DNA of 64,000 bases from Carboxydothermus pertinax. Lineage in GTDB: Bacteria; Bacillota; Z-2901; Carboxydothermales; Carboxydothermaceae. This document shows, one piece after another, positions 25,627 to 36,103 of this stretch. The translations under genes and the position numbers were made by a program. The first letter of the stretch is position 1. Every line of letters starts with the position of its first letter. The DNA is taken from positions 78,666 to 142,665 of the forward strand of contig NZ_BDJK01000020.1 in assembly GCF_001950255.1 (NCBI RefSeq), in the 5' to 3' direction. The notes beneath the pieces are model-generated. The model had not been told where the DNA came from. It saw only the letters and a program-made list of their open reading frames with translations, and made no database searches.

Positions 25627-26717
25627 AATCCCAACACCTCCATTTTATTTATTATTTTTTCTTCCGCTATTTCTGGATTTACCGCCTCTTCTGCCATTAA
25701 AGTTAATACAGCCATTGCCGCAGCAAACTTCGCTGTTCTATCTATATCAAAACCACGTAAATAACTGTAAACCAAAGCGGCAGTAAAGGCATCCCCTGCT
25801 CCGGTAGCATTTACCGGCTCTACCTGTGGTAAAACTACCTTTTCCTGGCTTTCCCCATTGCTGTAAAACACCCCTTCAGCCCCAAGGGTAAAAAAGACTT
25901 GCTTAACCCCTTTTCGTAAAAAATAGTTTGCTGCCTTTCTAAGTCCCGCATCACGATCTAAATCTTCTCCGGTAACCTCAGCTGCTTCTATTTTATTTAG
26001 TTTTACGGCAAAATACTCTCCTCTTAGCTCCTTAAGTTTCACCGCCTTGGCCGCAGACACACCATCTACAAAAAAAGCTGTTCCGCGGACATTTTCTAGT
26101 AAATACTCCAGGGTTTTAAGAGGAAGATTAGTATCAACCACACAAACTTTCGATGACCCTATAATGGGTAGCTTCTTTTTAAAATAATCTAAAGTTAAAT
26201 GCTCCAAAATTTCCATCCCGGCTACCGCTACTGCCATATCCCCCTGCCCATCCATGACAGAAAGATAAACCGAAGAGTTTTCCCCTGCGATGATTAAAAT
26301 TTCGTCGGTATTTAACCCCACTTCCCGGCATTTTTCCAGGATGTACTTTCCGTAAAAATCACCGCCTACGGCAGTAATTAATCTTGTAGTCACGCCAAGA
26401 CGGGCAAGGTTTTCCGCAATATTTCGCCCTACACCCCCCAAACTCATTTTTACCAAGCCGGGATTAGAGTCCCGCATTTTAAGTTCTTTAAAAGGGTAAC
26501 CGCAAATATCTATGTTGGCACCGCCGATTACCGTTACTTCCGGCTCATCGGAGGCTAAGATATAGCCCCGTCCTTTAATTTTACCCTTTTTCATCAAGTT
26601 AGCAATATGCACCCCTACACTGGATCGGGCAATTCCTAAACTGCGGGCAATTTCTTCCTGATTGATAAAAGGATTCTCTCGAATCAACGTGAGTATTTCT
26701 TCTTCCCGCCTGGTCAT
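25620..26717 (-). CDS. psuK: PfkB-family kinase with N-terminal HTH (pseudouridine kinase)
   Basis: A 365-residue protein: an N-terminal winged-helix (residues 1-55, [20 protein letters not shown]) fused to a ribokinase-type domain with [15 protein letters not shown] and the C-terminal anion-hole/catalytic motif [13 protein letters not shown] (Asp base). Context with psuG makes it pseudouridine kinase. The HTH suggests it also regulates its own operon. ATG 26717 follows AGGAGG. Confidence 0.92.
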   Translation of the reverse strand: MTRREEEILTLIRENPFINQEEIARSLGIARSSVGVHIANLMKKGKIKGRGYILASDEPEVTVIGGANIDICGYPFKELKMRDSNPGLVKMSLGGVGRNIAENLARLGVTTRLITAVGGDFYGKYILEKCREVGLNTDEILIIAGENSSVYLSVMDGQGDMAVAVAGMEILEHLTLDYFKKKLPIIGSSKVCVVDTNLPLKTLEYLLENVRGTAFFVDGVSAAKAVKLKELRGEYFAVKLNKIEAAEVTGEDLDRDAGLRKAANYFLRKGVKQVFFTLGAEGVFYSNGESQEKVVLPQVEPVNATGAGDAFTAALVYSYLRGFDIDRTAKFAAAMAVLTLMAEEAVNPEIAEEKIINKMEVLGLC

Positions 26718-27152
26718 AATTCCTCCTAAACTTTTGCTTATAAATTTTAAACATCTACATTATGATTATAAGCAATCAAGCTTATCATTACCACTAATTA
26801 ACGCTAAATTCCCAAAATATTCTAATTTAATATATTTTTTATTTTCTTAAAATTTAGATAATAATTAAAAAGATTGTTATTGTATGTGCAAAATGAATTT
26901 AGAATTACTTAATTTTTAAAAATCCAAACTTTACACAAAATTAAACGCTCATTAAGACATTTTAATTTAAATTTTTAAATAATAATGAATATATTTAAAG
27001 TTTTAAAAATTTTATTTTTATGTTAATATTGTGTTAAGTAAATTAAATTTATTTTAAATAACTTACAAAGGAGGTGCTTTACCAAGCATAAAAAATGTTT
27101 TTTCGGGAAAGGTTAAGCTTAAACAAAAATTTAGCAAGGGGGAGGAGAGAAA
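26718..27152. other. A+T-rich divergent intergenic region
   Basis: 435 bases between psuK and the permease, very A+T-rich, with no gene. AAAGGAGGTG at 27068-27077 is a perfect Shine-Dalgarno sequence without a suitably spaced start; only a 28-codon frame from ATG 27094 follows at a 16-base distance, so a lost or tiny leader gene is possible. I could not pick a convincing -35/-10 pair. Confidence 0.4.
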
Positions 27153-28556
27153 ATGGATATTTTTCGCAAAAAAACAATTGAACAAGCAAAAGAACTGGCT
27201 GAAGAAGAAAAGTATAGGTTAAATCGTGCCCTTGGTCCATGGGAGCTATTACTGCTGGTTCTTGGGGCTACAATCGGCGCCGGAATTTTCGTTTTACCAG
27301 GAGTAACCGCTGCCAAACACGCAGGTCCTGGTGTTATCGTATCATTCTTAATTGGTGGTATTATCTCTATCGCAGTAGGCCTAGCTTACGTTGAATTTGC
27401 TTCCCTCGTACCCGTTGCAGGTAGCGCTTATACTTACTCATATGTAGCATTGGGTGAGATTATCGCCTGGATTGTTGGTTGGGACTTATTATTTGAATTT
27501 ACCGTTGTTACCAGTACGGTTTCTGTTGGTTGGGGTGGGTACGTAACTTCTCTCCTTAAATCTATTGGCATAAATATCCCTACAGCCTTTAGCCAAGACA
27601 TTGCTCATGGAGGAATAGTTAATATTCCTGCCATAATCGGTATTCTTATTGTTGCAAGCATTGCTTTAAGCGGTATTAAAGCCGTCGGACGTTCGAACGC
27701 TTTATTTACCGGAGCCAAAGTCTTGGCAATTATCGTCTTCCTGGCAATCGGTATTTTCCATATTAAACCTGAAAACTGGCATCCTTTCACTCCGTTTGGC
27801 TGGGGAGGCGTTTTAACCGGAGCAGCCCTTACCTTTTTTGCTTACACAGGTTTTGACGGGGTAACTACCGTTCTTGAAGAAGTTAAAGACCCACAAAAAA
27901 GTATTCCCTTTGCTTTAATAGGTGGTATTGGTGCTATCACCTTCCTTTATATTGCAGTGTCAACTGTCTTAACCGGTATGGTTAGCTTTACCAAACTTGA
28001 TGTTCCCGATCCTGCCGCCTTTGCCCTTCAACAAGTTGGCGTACAGTGGGGCGGAGCTATGATTTCCGTTGCAGTTATTTTTGGTTTGATTGCTACAATG
28101 CTTGGTAATGGTTTAAGTTCGACTCGGATTCTTTTTGCAATGAGCCGGGACGGTCTTTTACCTGAAAAATTTGCTACAGTTCATCCCAAAACTCGGGTTC
28201 CAATCGTTTCTTCCATAATAATTTTTGGAACAGCACTGATTTTAGGTGGCGTTTTATCCATCGGCGAATTAGCAGAATTAGCTAACATTGGTGGCTTAAC
28301 CGCCTTTGCCTTAACAACTTTAAGCGTAATGGTCATGCGCTATACTAAGCCTGATGCCAAGCGCCTCTTCCGCGTTCCGGCCATCTGGATTATTGGACCA
28401 ATCGGTATTTTGGGCTCATTAGCATTAATTATAAGCTTGCCAAAAATAACAATAATTCGCTTCATTGTTTGGTTAATAATTGGTTTAATAATTTATCTTG
28501 GTTATGGCAATAAACATGCTCGCATTAAAAATTTAGAACAAACAGCCAAAAACTAA
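27153..28556 (+). CDS. APC-family amino acid permease
   Basis: A 467-residue permease with 12 predicted helices. The first helix carries the GATIGAGIFVLPG substrate-binding unwound motif of the APC superfamily (CAT-like/YfnA subgroup), followed by the helix 2-3 loop EFASLVPVAGSAYTYSY and the helix 6 motif FFAYTGFDGVTTVLEEVKDP. Probable cationic or other amino-acid uptake; substrate not decidable. ATG 27153 behind GGGGGAGGAGAG. Terminated by a hairpin inside the adjoining IS remnant. Confidence 0.92.
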   Translation: MDIFRKKTIEQAKELAEEEKYRLNRALGPWELLLLVLGATIGAGIFVLPGVTAAKHAGPGVIVSFLIGGIISIAVGLAYVEFASLVPVAGSAYTYSYVALGEIIAWIVGWDLLFEFTVVTSTVSVGWGGYVTSLLKSIGINIPTAFSQDIAHGGIVNIPAIIGILIVASIALSGIKAVGRSNALFTGAKVLAIIVFLAIGIFHIKPENWHPFTPFGWGGVLTGAALTFFAYTGFDGVTTVLEEVKDPQKSIPFALIGGIGAITFLYIAVSTVLTGMVSFTKLDVPDPAAFALQQVGVQWGGAMISVAVIFGLIATMLGNGLSSTRILFAMSRDGLLPEKFATVHPKTRVPIVSSIIIFGTALILGGVLSIGELAELANIGGLTAFALTTLSVMVMRYTKPDAKRLFRVPAIWIIGPIGILGSLALIISLPKITIIRFIVWLIIGLIIYLGYGNKHARIKNLEQTAKN

Positions 28557-28572
28557 AAAGCGAGGATTTTGC

Positions 28573-29106
28573 TTGAACTGGTATAAAGATAGTAGACATA
28601 AAAAGTCTACTATCTTTTTTTGTATAATAGCCCAACGAAAGAAGTAAAGCGGTATTATTTTAGCTGCATCAATAAACTAAAAGAAAAATTCTCAGTAGAA
28701 TGGCTTTGCGAATTATTCGGTGTATCAAGATCAGGCTACTATAAGTGGTTAGGTAGAAAAGATAATTTAAACCGCTACCAACTTCAACAGGCTAGTCTTG
28801 ATAATCTAGTTAAAGAAATACATAGTAAACACTCATCTTATGGCTATCGACCAGTTAGAGCTGTAATACTCAAATCTAAGAGACAATGCTGTTATGGAAA
28901 GTTTTTTTGGGTTGGTTTATATCCTAAAATACGATTTTAATTATTCCCATTCTAATGATTTGCGTAAAACTATAGAAAAAGCTATTAATTTTTATAATAC
29001 AGAAAGACCTTCGTTTGCCCTAAATTACAAAACCCCCGTTCAATACAAAATTGAACAGGGGTTTGTCTGAGAACTTTTTGTGTCTACTAAGTCTTGACCA
29101 GTTCAA
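28573..29106 (+). mobile_element. Decayed IS3-family (IS150-like) element
   Basis: 534 bases bounded by imperfect inverted repeats: left TTGAACTGGTATAAAGATAG then TAGACATAAAAAG; right end, read on the minus strand, TTGAACTGGTCAAGACTTAG then TAGACACAAAAAG. Inside, OrfB-like sequence occurs in two pieces: the N-terminal LCELFGVSRSGYYKWLGRK and IHSKHSSYGYRPVRA, then after a large deletion and frameshift, the DDE C-terminus DNAVMESFFGLVYIL, INFYNTERPSFALNYKTPVQ. The catalytic core is lost, so it cannot transpose itself. I saw no clear target duplication. Confidence 0.85.
28588..28622 (+). terminator. Terminator within the left IS end
   Basis: Perfect stem GATAGTAGAC/GTCTACTATC with a 7-base loop and T8 run. 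Built partly from the IS inverted repeat; it should terminate the permease transcript. Confidence 0.85.
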
Positions 29107-29225
29107 AAAGGCGGAGGGATTAAAGGTGTACACCGTAAAAAAAGTATCCCAGATACGCCGCCAAATTAATGTAAAAGGAGATTTGGACGTGTATAAACCC
29201 ACTGTTTTTGCCTGCCTTTTATTTA

Positions 29226-30913
<1,688 letters not shown>

Positions 30914-30922
30914 CTAAAAAAT

Positions 30923-31044
30923 TTAGCCCCTGATAAAGGGCGGCGCCGGACCCTTCATCAGAGGCTTCACTGCCTGTAAATGCAAAAAAGCCTTTTGGAA
31001 CACTCTCCAAAAGGCTTCATCGCTCTCGATGCAGCACTGCATCG
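30923..31044 (-). promoter_or_regulatory. Structured leader of glnK-amtB with an intrinsic terminator
   Basis: On the minus strand, in order: hairpin CGATGC-AGTGCT-GCATCG (31044-31027), whose hexaloop has A at position 1 and G at 4; then a terminator AAGCCTTTTGGA/TCCAAAAGGCTT (31017-30988) followed by T6; then another imperfect stem (about 30963-30924) before the ribosome-binding site. CATCG of the first hairpin can also pair with CGATG just before the terminator. The hexaloop pattern is that of ANTAR-protein-bound attenuators, which are known ahead of nitrogen genes. The terminator is seen; the ANTAR assignment is inference. Confidence 0.6.
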
Positions 31045-31177
31045 TTCTTAATTTTTATTTTGCCATGAACAGTTTTTCACGTCAACCGTAATAGATAAGG
31101 TATACAATATTCCTTCAAATTGCCCCGCAAGCTGTTTTTAAGGGCACCGACGTTAAATTAAACGGTTCCCCGTCAAT

Positions 31178-32395
31178 TTAACCATATTTTTCTACAGCTT
31201 CAATTAATGCCCGAATATTTTCTAAAGGAGTTTCCCGCGGAGCCGTTGCCACGCCTGGCGCTAATATAAAGCCACCTCCGGGCTTAACTTGTTCTAAAAG
31301 ATTCCGAATATATTCATCAATTGAAGCCGGGGTACCACCAACGATTAAACTTATCGGAATGCCCCCCATTACACAAGTATGCCCTTTTAACAAATTATTT
31401 GCTTTAATAATGTCAGTCTTTTCAAAATAAGCAATGCCCCAACCTTTAGGAAGTTCAAGAATCGTTTCTAAATGGGCATCATGACGTCCTTCAAAGAAAA
31501 CTAACGCCTTCATGCCTGCATCAACAATTCTTAAAATAACTTCTTTAAGAGTCGGCCAGTAAAATTCTTTATAAAGTTTTGGGGAAAGATATTCATTTAA
31601 GTGTAAAGGAATTAATAGCAAATTCATGCCAAACTTTTTATGCGCCAATGCATAATTTACAATTGGTTCCACCAGAGCCTCAGTAGCTTTTTTCACCTTA
31701 TCCGGATATTTCCTAATATCCCGCAAAAGATTTTCCACCCCGCGTAAATAATCACTGATGATATCTAAGGGTGCATAAGCCCCACCTATAGGAATCGATG
31801 GGTAGCCCAATTCAGCCGAAATCCCACCAATTCTCATTACCGCATTGAAAAAACGATCAATTTCCACTCCAAATCTAACTAATGCTCCCTTAGCTTTTTC
31901 CGGAGTTTCAAGATTTGTGCATGCTCTTGGTAAAACCGTTTCCGCAATAAATTTTACGGGATTTTCAATTAACTTGTCGTATTCACTCTCTTCCATAAAA
32001 GTTCCACCAATAAATTGCGGCGAAGAATCTACACTTATTTCTCTTCCAGGATAGCGGTAGTATTTATCTCCTAAGGCATCATGCATTGGCCCGGTAATAA
32101 AAGTAGTGTTCACAGTAATGTCTTCAAAATCCGAAAAGGCCACACAAAATGGCCTTCCATCCAAGCCTGGAATCATCGCTAAAGACCAATCAAAGGGGAA
32201 ATCCCGTAAAAATTTTTCTATGGCCACAGCGGCCTTTTCGTAATCATAACAAAATTCATATTGATTGATACCAGCATATGCCGCAACTACATCTCCTCCA
32301 AAACCAACCACCGGAACTTTATCTGGCACTTCAAGATTAATAGCTTTCATAATACGCTCATATCGTTTATTAGCCAATTCCTGTGGATTTTTCAT
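31178..32395 (-). CDS. URO-D family corrinoid methyltransferase
   Basis: A 405-residue protein of the uroporphyrinogen decarboxylase superfamily, methyltransferase branch (MtaA/CmuA/O-demethylase MtxB-like). N-terminal RYERIMKAINLEVPDKVPVVGFGGD and the C-terminal barrel motifs LVFFEGRHDAHLE and GHTCVMGGIPISLI are visible. The Cys of HTCVMGG is a zinc-ligand candidate, but the HxC of MtaA is replaced by FFEGRH. It is 3 bases downstream of a corrinoid-protein gene and with a transporter gene forms one operon, so it probably demethylates an imported substrate onto that corrinoid protein. Confidence 0.85.
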   Translation of the reverse strand: MKNPQELANKRYERIMKAINLEVPDKVPVVGFGGDVVAAYAGINQYEFCYDYEKAAVAIEKFLRDFPFDWSLAMIPGLDGRPFCVAFSDFEDITVNTTFITGPMHDALGDKYYRYPGREISVDSSPQFIGGTFMEESEYDKLIENPVKFIAETVLPRACTNLETPEKAKGALVRFGVEIDRFFNAVMRIGGISAELGYPSIPIGGAYAPLDIISDYLRGVENLLRDIRKYPDKVKKATEALVEPIVNYALAHKKFGMNLLLIPLHLNEYLSPKLYKEFYWPTLKEVILRIVDAGMKALVFFEGRHDAHLETILELPKGWGIAYFEKTDIIKANNLLKGHTCVMGGIPISLIVGGTPASIDEYIRNLLEQVKPGGGFILAPGVATAPRETPLENIRALIEAVEKYG

Positions 32396-32398
32396 CTC

Positions 32399-33031
32399 CT
32401 ATCCCTCCAGCCCCAATAATTCTTTACAAAGCCTTACTCCTTTAGCCGCATCATCAGCCCAAGCATCTGCCCCGGCAAATTCTTTTACTCCCTCATCTAC
32501 TCTCCCACCGCCGATTATAATTTTAACTTTATCTCTAAGACCTGCTTCCCTTAAAGCATCAACCGTTTTTTTCATGGAACTTACACCCGCAGTTATCAAG
32601 CATGACATTCCAACTATATCTGGTTTATGTTCTTTAACTGCTTCGACAAACTTTTCTGGCGGTGTATCAATGCCAATATCTATAACCTCAAAGCCTGACG
32701 CTTCTGCAAATACTTTAAAGATGTCCTTACCAATATTGTGTACATCTTCATGCACGGTACCAAGGACCATTTTCCCAACTTTCGTCACTTCTCCTTGTTT
32801 TAGCTTGGGTAACGTAAATTCCATAATGCTCTTAAATATGTCTCCAGCAAGAATAAGTTCTGATAAAAAATATTCCCCTTTTTCAAACCTTTGTCCAATT
32901 TCTCCCATGGCATTTCCACATGCTTCAAGAAGTTTTTGCGGGTTACCCCCTTCCTCGATATACTTTTTAGCAAGTCCTATCGCTTCATCCTCTTCCAATT
33001 CCACAATCAAATTAAATATCTTATCTAACAT
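32399..33031 (-). CDS. Corrinoid protein (MtaC/MttC-like)
   Basis: A 210-residue methyl carrier: N-terminal helical cap domain (residues 1-88) and Rossmann B12-binding domain with the DxHxxG loop (TVHEDVHNIGKDI, His about 104 as lower cobalt ligand), SCLITAGVSS and IIGGGRVDEG. Accepts a methyl group from the adjacent methyltransferase. Sits between the transporter (13 bases) and the methyltransferase (3 bases). Confidence 0.93.
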   Translation of the reverse strand: MLDKIFNLIVELEEDEAIGLAKKYIEEGGNPQKLLEACGNAMGEIGQRFEKGEYFLSELILAGDIFKSIMEFTLPKLKQGEVTKVGKMVLGTVHEDVHNIGKDIFKVFAEASGFEVIDIGIDTPPEKFVEAVKEHKPDIVGMSCLITAGVSSMKKTVDALREAGLRDKVKIIIGGGRVDEGVKEFAGADAWADDAAKGVRLCKELLGLEG

Positions 33032-33044
33032 TTTTACACCCTCC

Positions 33045-34430
33045 TTATGTTATTTTTTGTAATTTTTGATTTATTTCCTTTTGGAATTGAATTACTTGTT
33101 CCTTGGTTAATTTATAGCCCAAAGCCAAAATTAAACCAGCCACCAACGACAATACTCCCGGAATAAATACAAACACATTGATAACAGCATTTTTTAGTTC
33201 TAAAGTTGCGGTTGTCGGATCAGTCCCTGCCACAAAACCCGCCGCTCCTAAAACAAACGGTATTACCGTCCCGCGGGAAATAACGGCTGCTTTTAAGGCT
33301 AAATTCATTAAACCCATAACAAAGGGCGATGTATCTTCTCCGGTTTTCCACTGAGCATAAACTGAAACTTCCGAATATAAACTTACAATAACTGAATAAA
33401 CAATCCCCAGGAAGATATTTGCAACCAAAGCAAAGACAAAGAACAAGACCAAATTTAATCCCACAAATTTACAAATTATCAGCCCAATCCCCGCAAAAAC
33501 TAAACCAAAAATTGAACTTGTTCGTGACGAAAATTTCTGTCCCAGGAAACCGGCTAGATACGAACCAACAGTTTGGGCAATCCCCGCTAATAGTAAGTAA
33601 GTTGGTAATAACGACATATTATTGGCCACATAGGTAAAGTAATACGCCGTAGCTGCCGTCGTAATGAAAAGACCCATATTTCTAAGAAAGTCCACAATTA
33701 GCAGGACAATAAGAGGCGGGTTTTGTAAAAGGCTATTTAACATACTTTTAAACGAAACTTTTTGAACCGGAACATTACTACTACCCTCATTATCACCAGC
33801 TAATTCATAGCCATCGGTAATTTTAAAAACTATCCAATAACCTATCAACATAACCAAAGCCATAATCCCTGCTAATAATGTATACCCCATAATTTGGTTT
33901 CCGGTGACTTTACCAAGATAAATTGCCAGCGGAGGCCCTGTATAGGAAAATACAATGCCAGCCATTGCTGTATAAGTAGCCCTACGAGATGCTAGGAGGG
34001 CACCTTCATCCGGATTATTGGCTAAAACCGGAATTAACGAAACATTTGCAACCCAGGCAATATTCCAAATAATGTGGCTTAAAATAAACCCTAAACAAAC
34101 AATTACAGCTGCTGTAGATTCTGGTCCAATTTTTGTAAATTGAAACATATATAGTAAAACTACAATTGGCGGTGCAATTAATAGCCAAGAACGATTGCGC
34201 CCCCACTTAAGAGGCTTTGTCCCACTTATTATCGCCCCATAAAAAGGTGATAAGATAGCATCAACAATACTTGTAACCGAGCCAATTAAAGCAACTGTAG
34301 ATAGTGAAAATTTTGCGACATCCGTTAGAAAGAATACAAAAAGAAAAAGTTCAACACTGGCCATCAATGTAAACCCAAGATCCCCAATCCCATAAAACGT
34401 TTTTATCGCTTTACTTAAGGGCTTTTTCAC
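33045..34430 (-). CDS. GPH/MFS_2-family cation symporter
   Basis: A 461-residue transporter with 12 predicted helices of the glycoside-pentoside-hexuronide:cation family. Recognisable segments: GIGDLGFTLMASVELFLFVF, SIVDAILSPFYGAIISG with the conserved D in helix 2, and RRATYTAMAGIVFSYTGPPL. As first gene of an operon with a corrinoid protein and methyltransferase, it is likely to import the methylated substrate rather than a sugar; that is inference. The ATG start is preceded by a long leader with promoter and two GntR-type operators. Confidence 0.85.
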   Translation of the reverse strand: MKKPLSKAIKTFYGIGDLGFTLMASVELFLFVFFLTDVAKFSLSTVALIGSVTSIVDAILSPFYGAIISGTKPLKWGRNRSWLLIAPPIVVLLYMFQFTKIGPESTAAVIVCLGFILSHIIWNIAWVANVSLIPVLANNPDEGALLASRRATYTAMAGIVFSYTGPPLAIYLGKVTGNQIMGYTLLAGIMALVMLIGYWIVFKITDGYELAGDNEGSSNVPVQKVSFKSMLNSLLQNPPLIVLLIVDFLRNMGLFITTAATAYYFTYVANNMSLLPTYLLLAGIAQTVGSYLAGFLGQKFSSRTSSIFGLVFAGIGLIICKFVGLNLVLFFVFALVANIFLGIVYSVIVSLYSEVSVYAQWKTGEDTSPFVMGLMNLALKAAVISRGTVIPFVLGAAGFVAGTDPTTATLELKNAVINVFVFIPGVLSLVAGLILALGYKLTKEQVIQFQKEINQKLQKIT

Positions 34431-34627
34431 GTTTTCCCCCCTTGGAAATAATGATAAGATTTCAACAAATTTTTGCTTAACTTTTCATTCTCCCCCCCTT
34501 TTAATTGATCTTTCAAAAAATTTTAATATTTTCCAAAAAACTTTACTGCCTCAATATTCCGGGGCGCTGCGATACGGAATTACAAAATGTTTCACATTAT
34601 TTATGTACTTATATATTAATATATATT

Positions 34628-34673
34628 TGTATATACATCTTAGTATTAAAAATGTACTCTACATGTATAGACA
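34628..34673 (-). promoter_or_regulatory. Two HutC-type operators before the transporter operon
   Basis: TGTATATACA (34628-34637) and TGTATAGACA (34664-34673) are 36 bases apart. Both contain GTMTAKAC, the HutC/GntR operator consensus. ACATGTATAGACATTATT at the second site is identical to that before the methyltransferase operon at 41881, and the first site extended (TGTATATACATCTTAG) is nearly that before gntR at 43373. Both lie downstream of the predicted promoter. Confidence 0.75.
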
Positions 34674-34687
34674 TTATTCTTAATTTA

Positions 34688-34716
34688 AGCATACATTATA
34701 AATTTATTTCTGTCAA
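34688..34716 (-). promoter_or_regulatory. Promoter of the transporter-corrinoid-methyltransferase operon
   Basis: On the minus strand TTGACA (34716-34711), 17 bases, TATGCT (34693-34688). The first operator begins about 14 bases downstream, fitting repression by roadblock. Confidence 0.6.
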
Positions 34717-34878
34717 TAAAAAATATTCATAATTTTGCGTAGAATTATCCATAATATTTTTTGTTAAATTAAGAATTAAAAAAGGGGGCATCCCTCGAGT
34801 GTTATTAAAGTGGAATTGACTAAAAAGCCTAAAAAGAAGGACACCCACAATTTCTTCTCGCTCTTGGAATTTGTTACC
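34717..34878. other. Intergenic stretch without recognised gene
   Basis: Between the divergent promoter area and the Bcr-type gene's stop. From 34780 composition changes (GGGGGCATCCCTCGAGTG..., AAGGACACCC). No protein, RNA or repeat was recognised; a short piece of an old insertion is possible. Confidence 0.3.
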
Positions 34879-36081
34879 TCATAATTTAGATCTCCGATTT
34901 ATATGATATAATCCAAGGGAAAAAGTTTCTAAAACCATAATAACTATCGCCATCGAAAAATCCATACGCTTTCCCCCAAGCCCTACCAAAGGAGCAGCCG
35001 CAGCCCCAAGGACAAACGCTAATAATCCCAAAAAGGCCGAGGCACTTCCGGCAAGTTCCCCATAATTTTCCAATGCCAGGGCCGAACCCGCAGTACCTAC
35101 AACACCAACCATACTTACCACAAAAAACAAAGGTAGCAAAACGAAAAATAATTTCGTTTTGATTAAAATCGCAATTAAAAGTCCCATCCCGCCACCAAAA
35201 GCCCCATACAGCCCCAGTTTATAAAGTCTTTCCCCGCTTATTTTTCCAGCAAGTCTACCGGCAAGCTGCCCCGCTAAGATTATCCCCAAGCCGTTCGTAG
35301 CAAAAATGAGGCTAAAAAACTGCGGCGATGCACCATAAATGTTTTGAATGACAAAGGGAGATCCCGCAATATAAGCAAACATCGCTGCAGAAACCAAACC
35401 CTGTGGCAAGGCATAACCGAGAAAACTCCTGTCCTTTAATAGCTTTTGATAAGTTTTTAAAGTAGTTCCCAATCCAGCTTTAAGCCGCCGATCCGGTGGT
35501 AAGGTTTCCGGAAGATACCAATAAACCGCCAAAAGCATTAACAAACCAACTAACCCAAGAACCACAAATACACCCCGCCAGGAAGTAAATCTCAAAAGTT
35601 CCGCCCCAATAACCGGAGCTGCGATGGGACCAAGACCATTTATCAGCATCAGATTTGCCGTAAACCGCATCATTTCCACTCCGTTGTATAAATCCCGCAC
35701 CACCGCCCTGGCAATCACTATCCCCGCTGCTCCTGTAAAGCCTTCAACAAAACGTAGAGCTATTAAAAAGTAAACCGAGGTGCTTACGGCACACAAAAAG
35801 GAAGAAAGGGTGTAAAAAAACAAACCCCAAATAAGCAAGGGCCGGCGGCCGTAAATATCACTTTGGCTGCCAAAAATAAGCTGCCCTATTGCTAAACCTA
35901 CCAAACATGCAGTTAAACTTAGCTGCACCAGTGAGGCATGGGTATGAAGATCCCGTGCCAGTGACGGCAGGGATGGAAGGTACATATCTATGGATAAAGG
36001 AGCAAACGCCGTAAGGGTCCCAAGAATAAAAATCAGCCCAATATTCCGGAACCTTAATGAGGTTAATTGTTCTGCTTCCAT
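34879..36081 (-). CDS. Bcr/CflA-family MFS exporter
   Basis: A 400-residue 12-helix MFS protein. N-terminal FAPLSIDMYLPSLPSLARDL is diagnostic of the Bcr/CflA drug-resistance subfamily, with SDIYGRRPLL in loop 2-3 and motif C (GFTGAAGIVIARAVVRDL) in helix 5. Last gene of the central methyltransferase run, 22 bases after the 286-residue URO-D gene. It may export the demethylated product, for example a phenol or catechol, which would be toxic; this is inference from position. Confidence 0.85.
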   Translation of the reverse strand: MEAEQLTSLRFRNIGLIFILGTLTAFAPLSIDMYLPSLPSLARDLHTHASLVQLSLTACLVGLAIGQLIFGSQSDIYGRRPLLIWGLFFYTLSSFLCAVSTSVYFLIALRFVEGFTGAAGIVIARAVVRDLYNGVEMMRFTANLMLINGLGPIAAPVIGAELLRFTSWRGVFVVLGLVGLLMLLAVYWYLPETLPPDRRLKAGLGTTLKTYQKLLKDRSFLGYALPQGLVSAAMFAYIAGSPFVIQNIYGASPQFFSLIFATNGLGIILAGQLAGRLAGKISGERLYKLGLYGAFGGGMGLLIAILIKTKLFFVLLPLFFVVSMVGVVGTAGSALALENYGELAGSASAFLGLLAFVLGAAAAPLVGLGGKRMDFSMAIVIMVLETFSLGLYHINRRSKL

Positions 36082-36103
36082 TTTTTTATAACTCCCCCTT
36101 TGC

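Noticed and set aside
32265..33062. 265-codon plus-strand frame opposite the corrinoid protein and methyltransferase
   Set aside because: Antisense shadow; the minus-strand genes have full domain structure and ribosome-binding sites.
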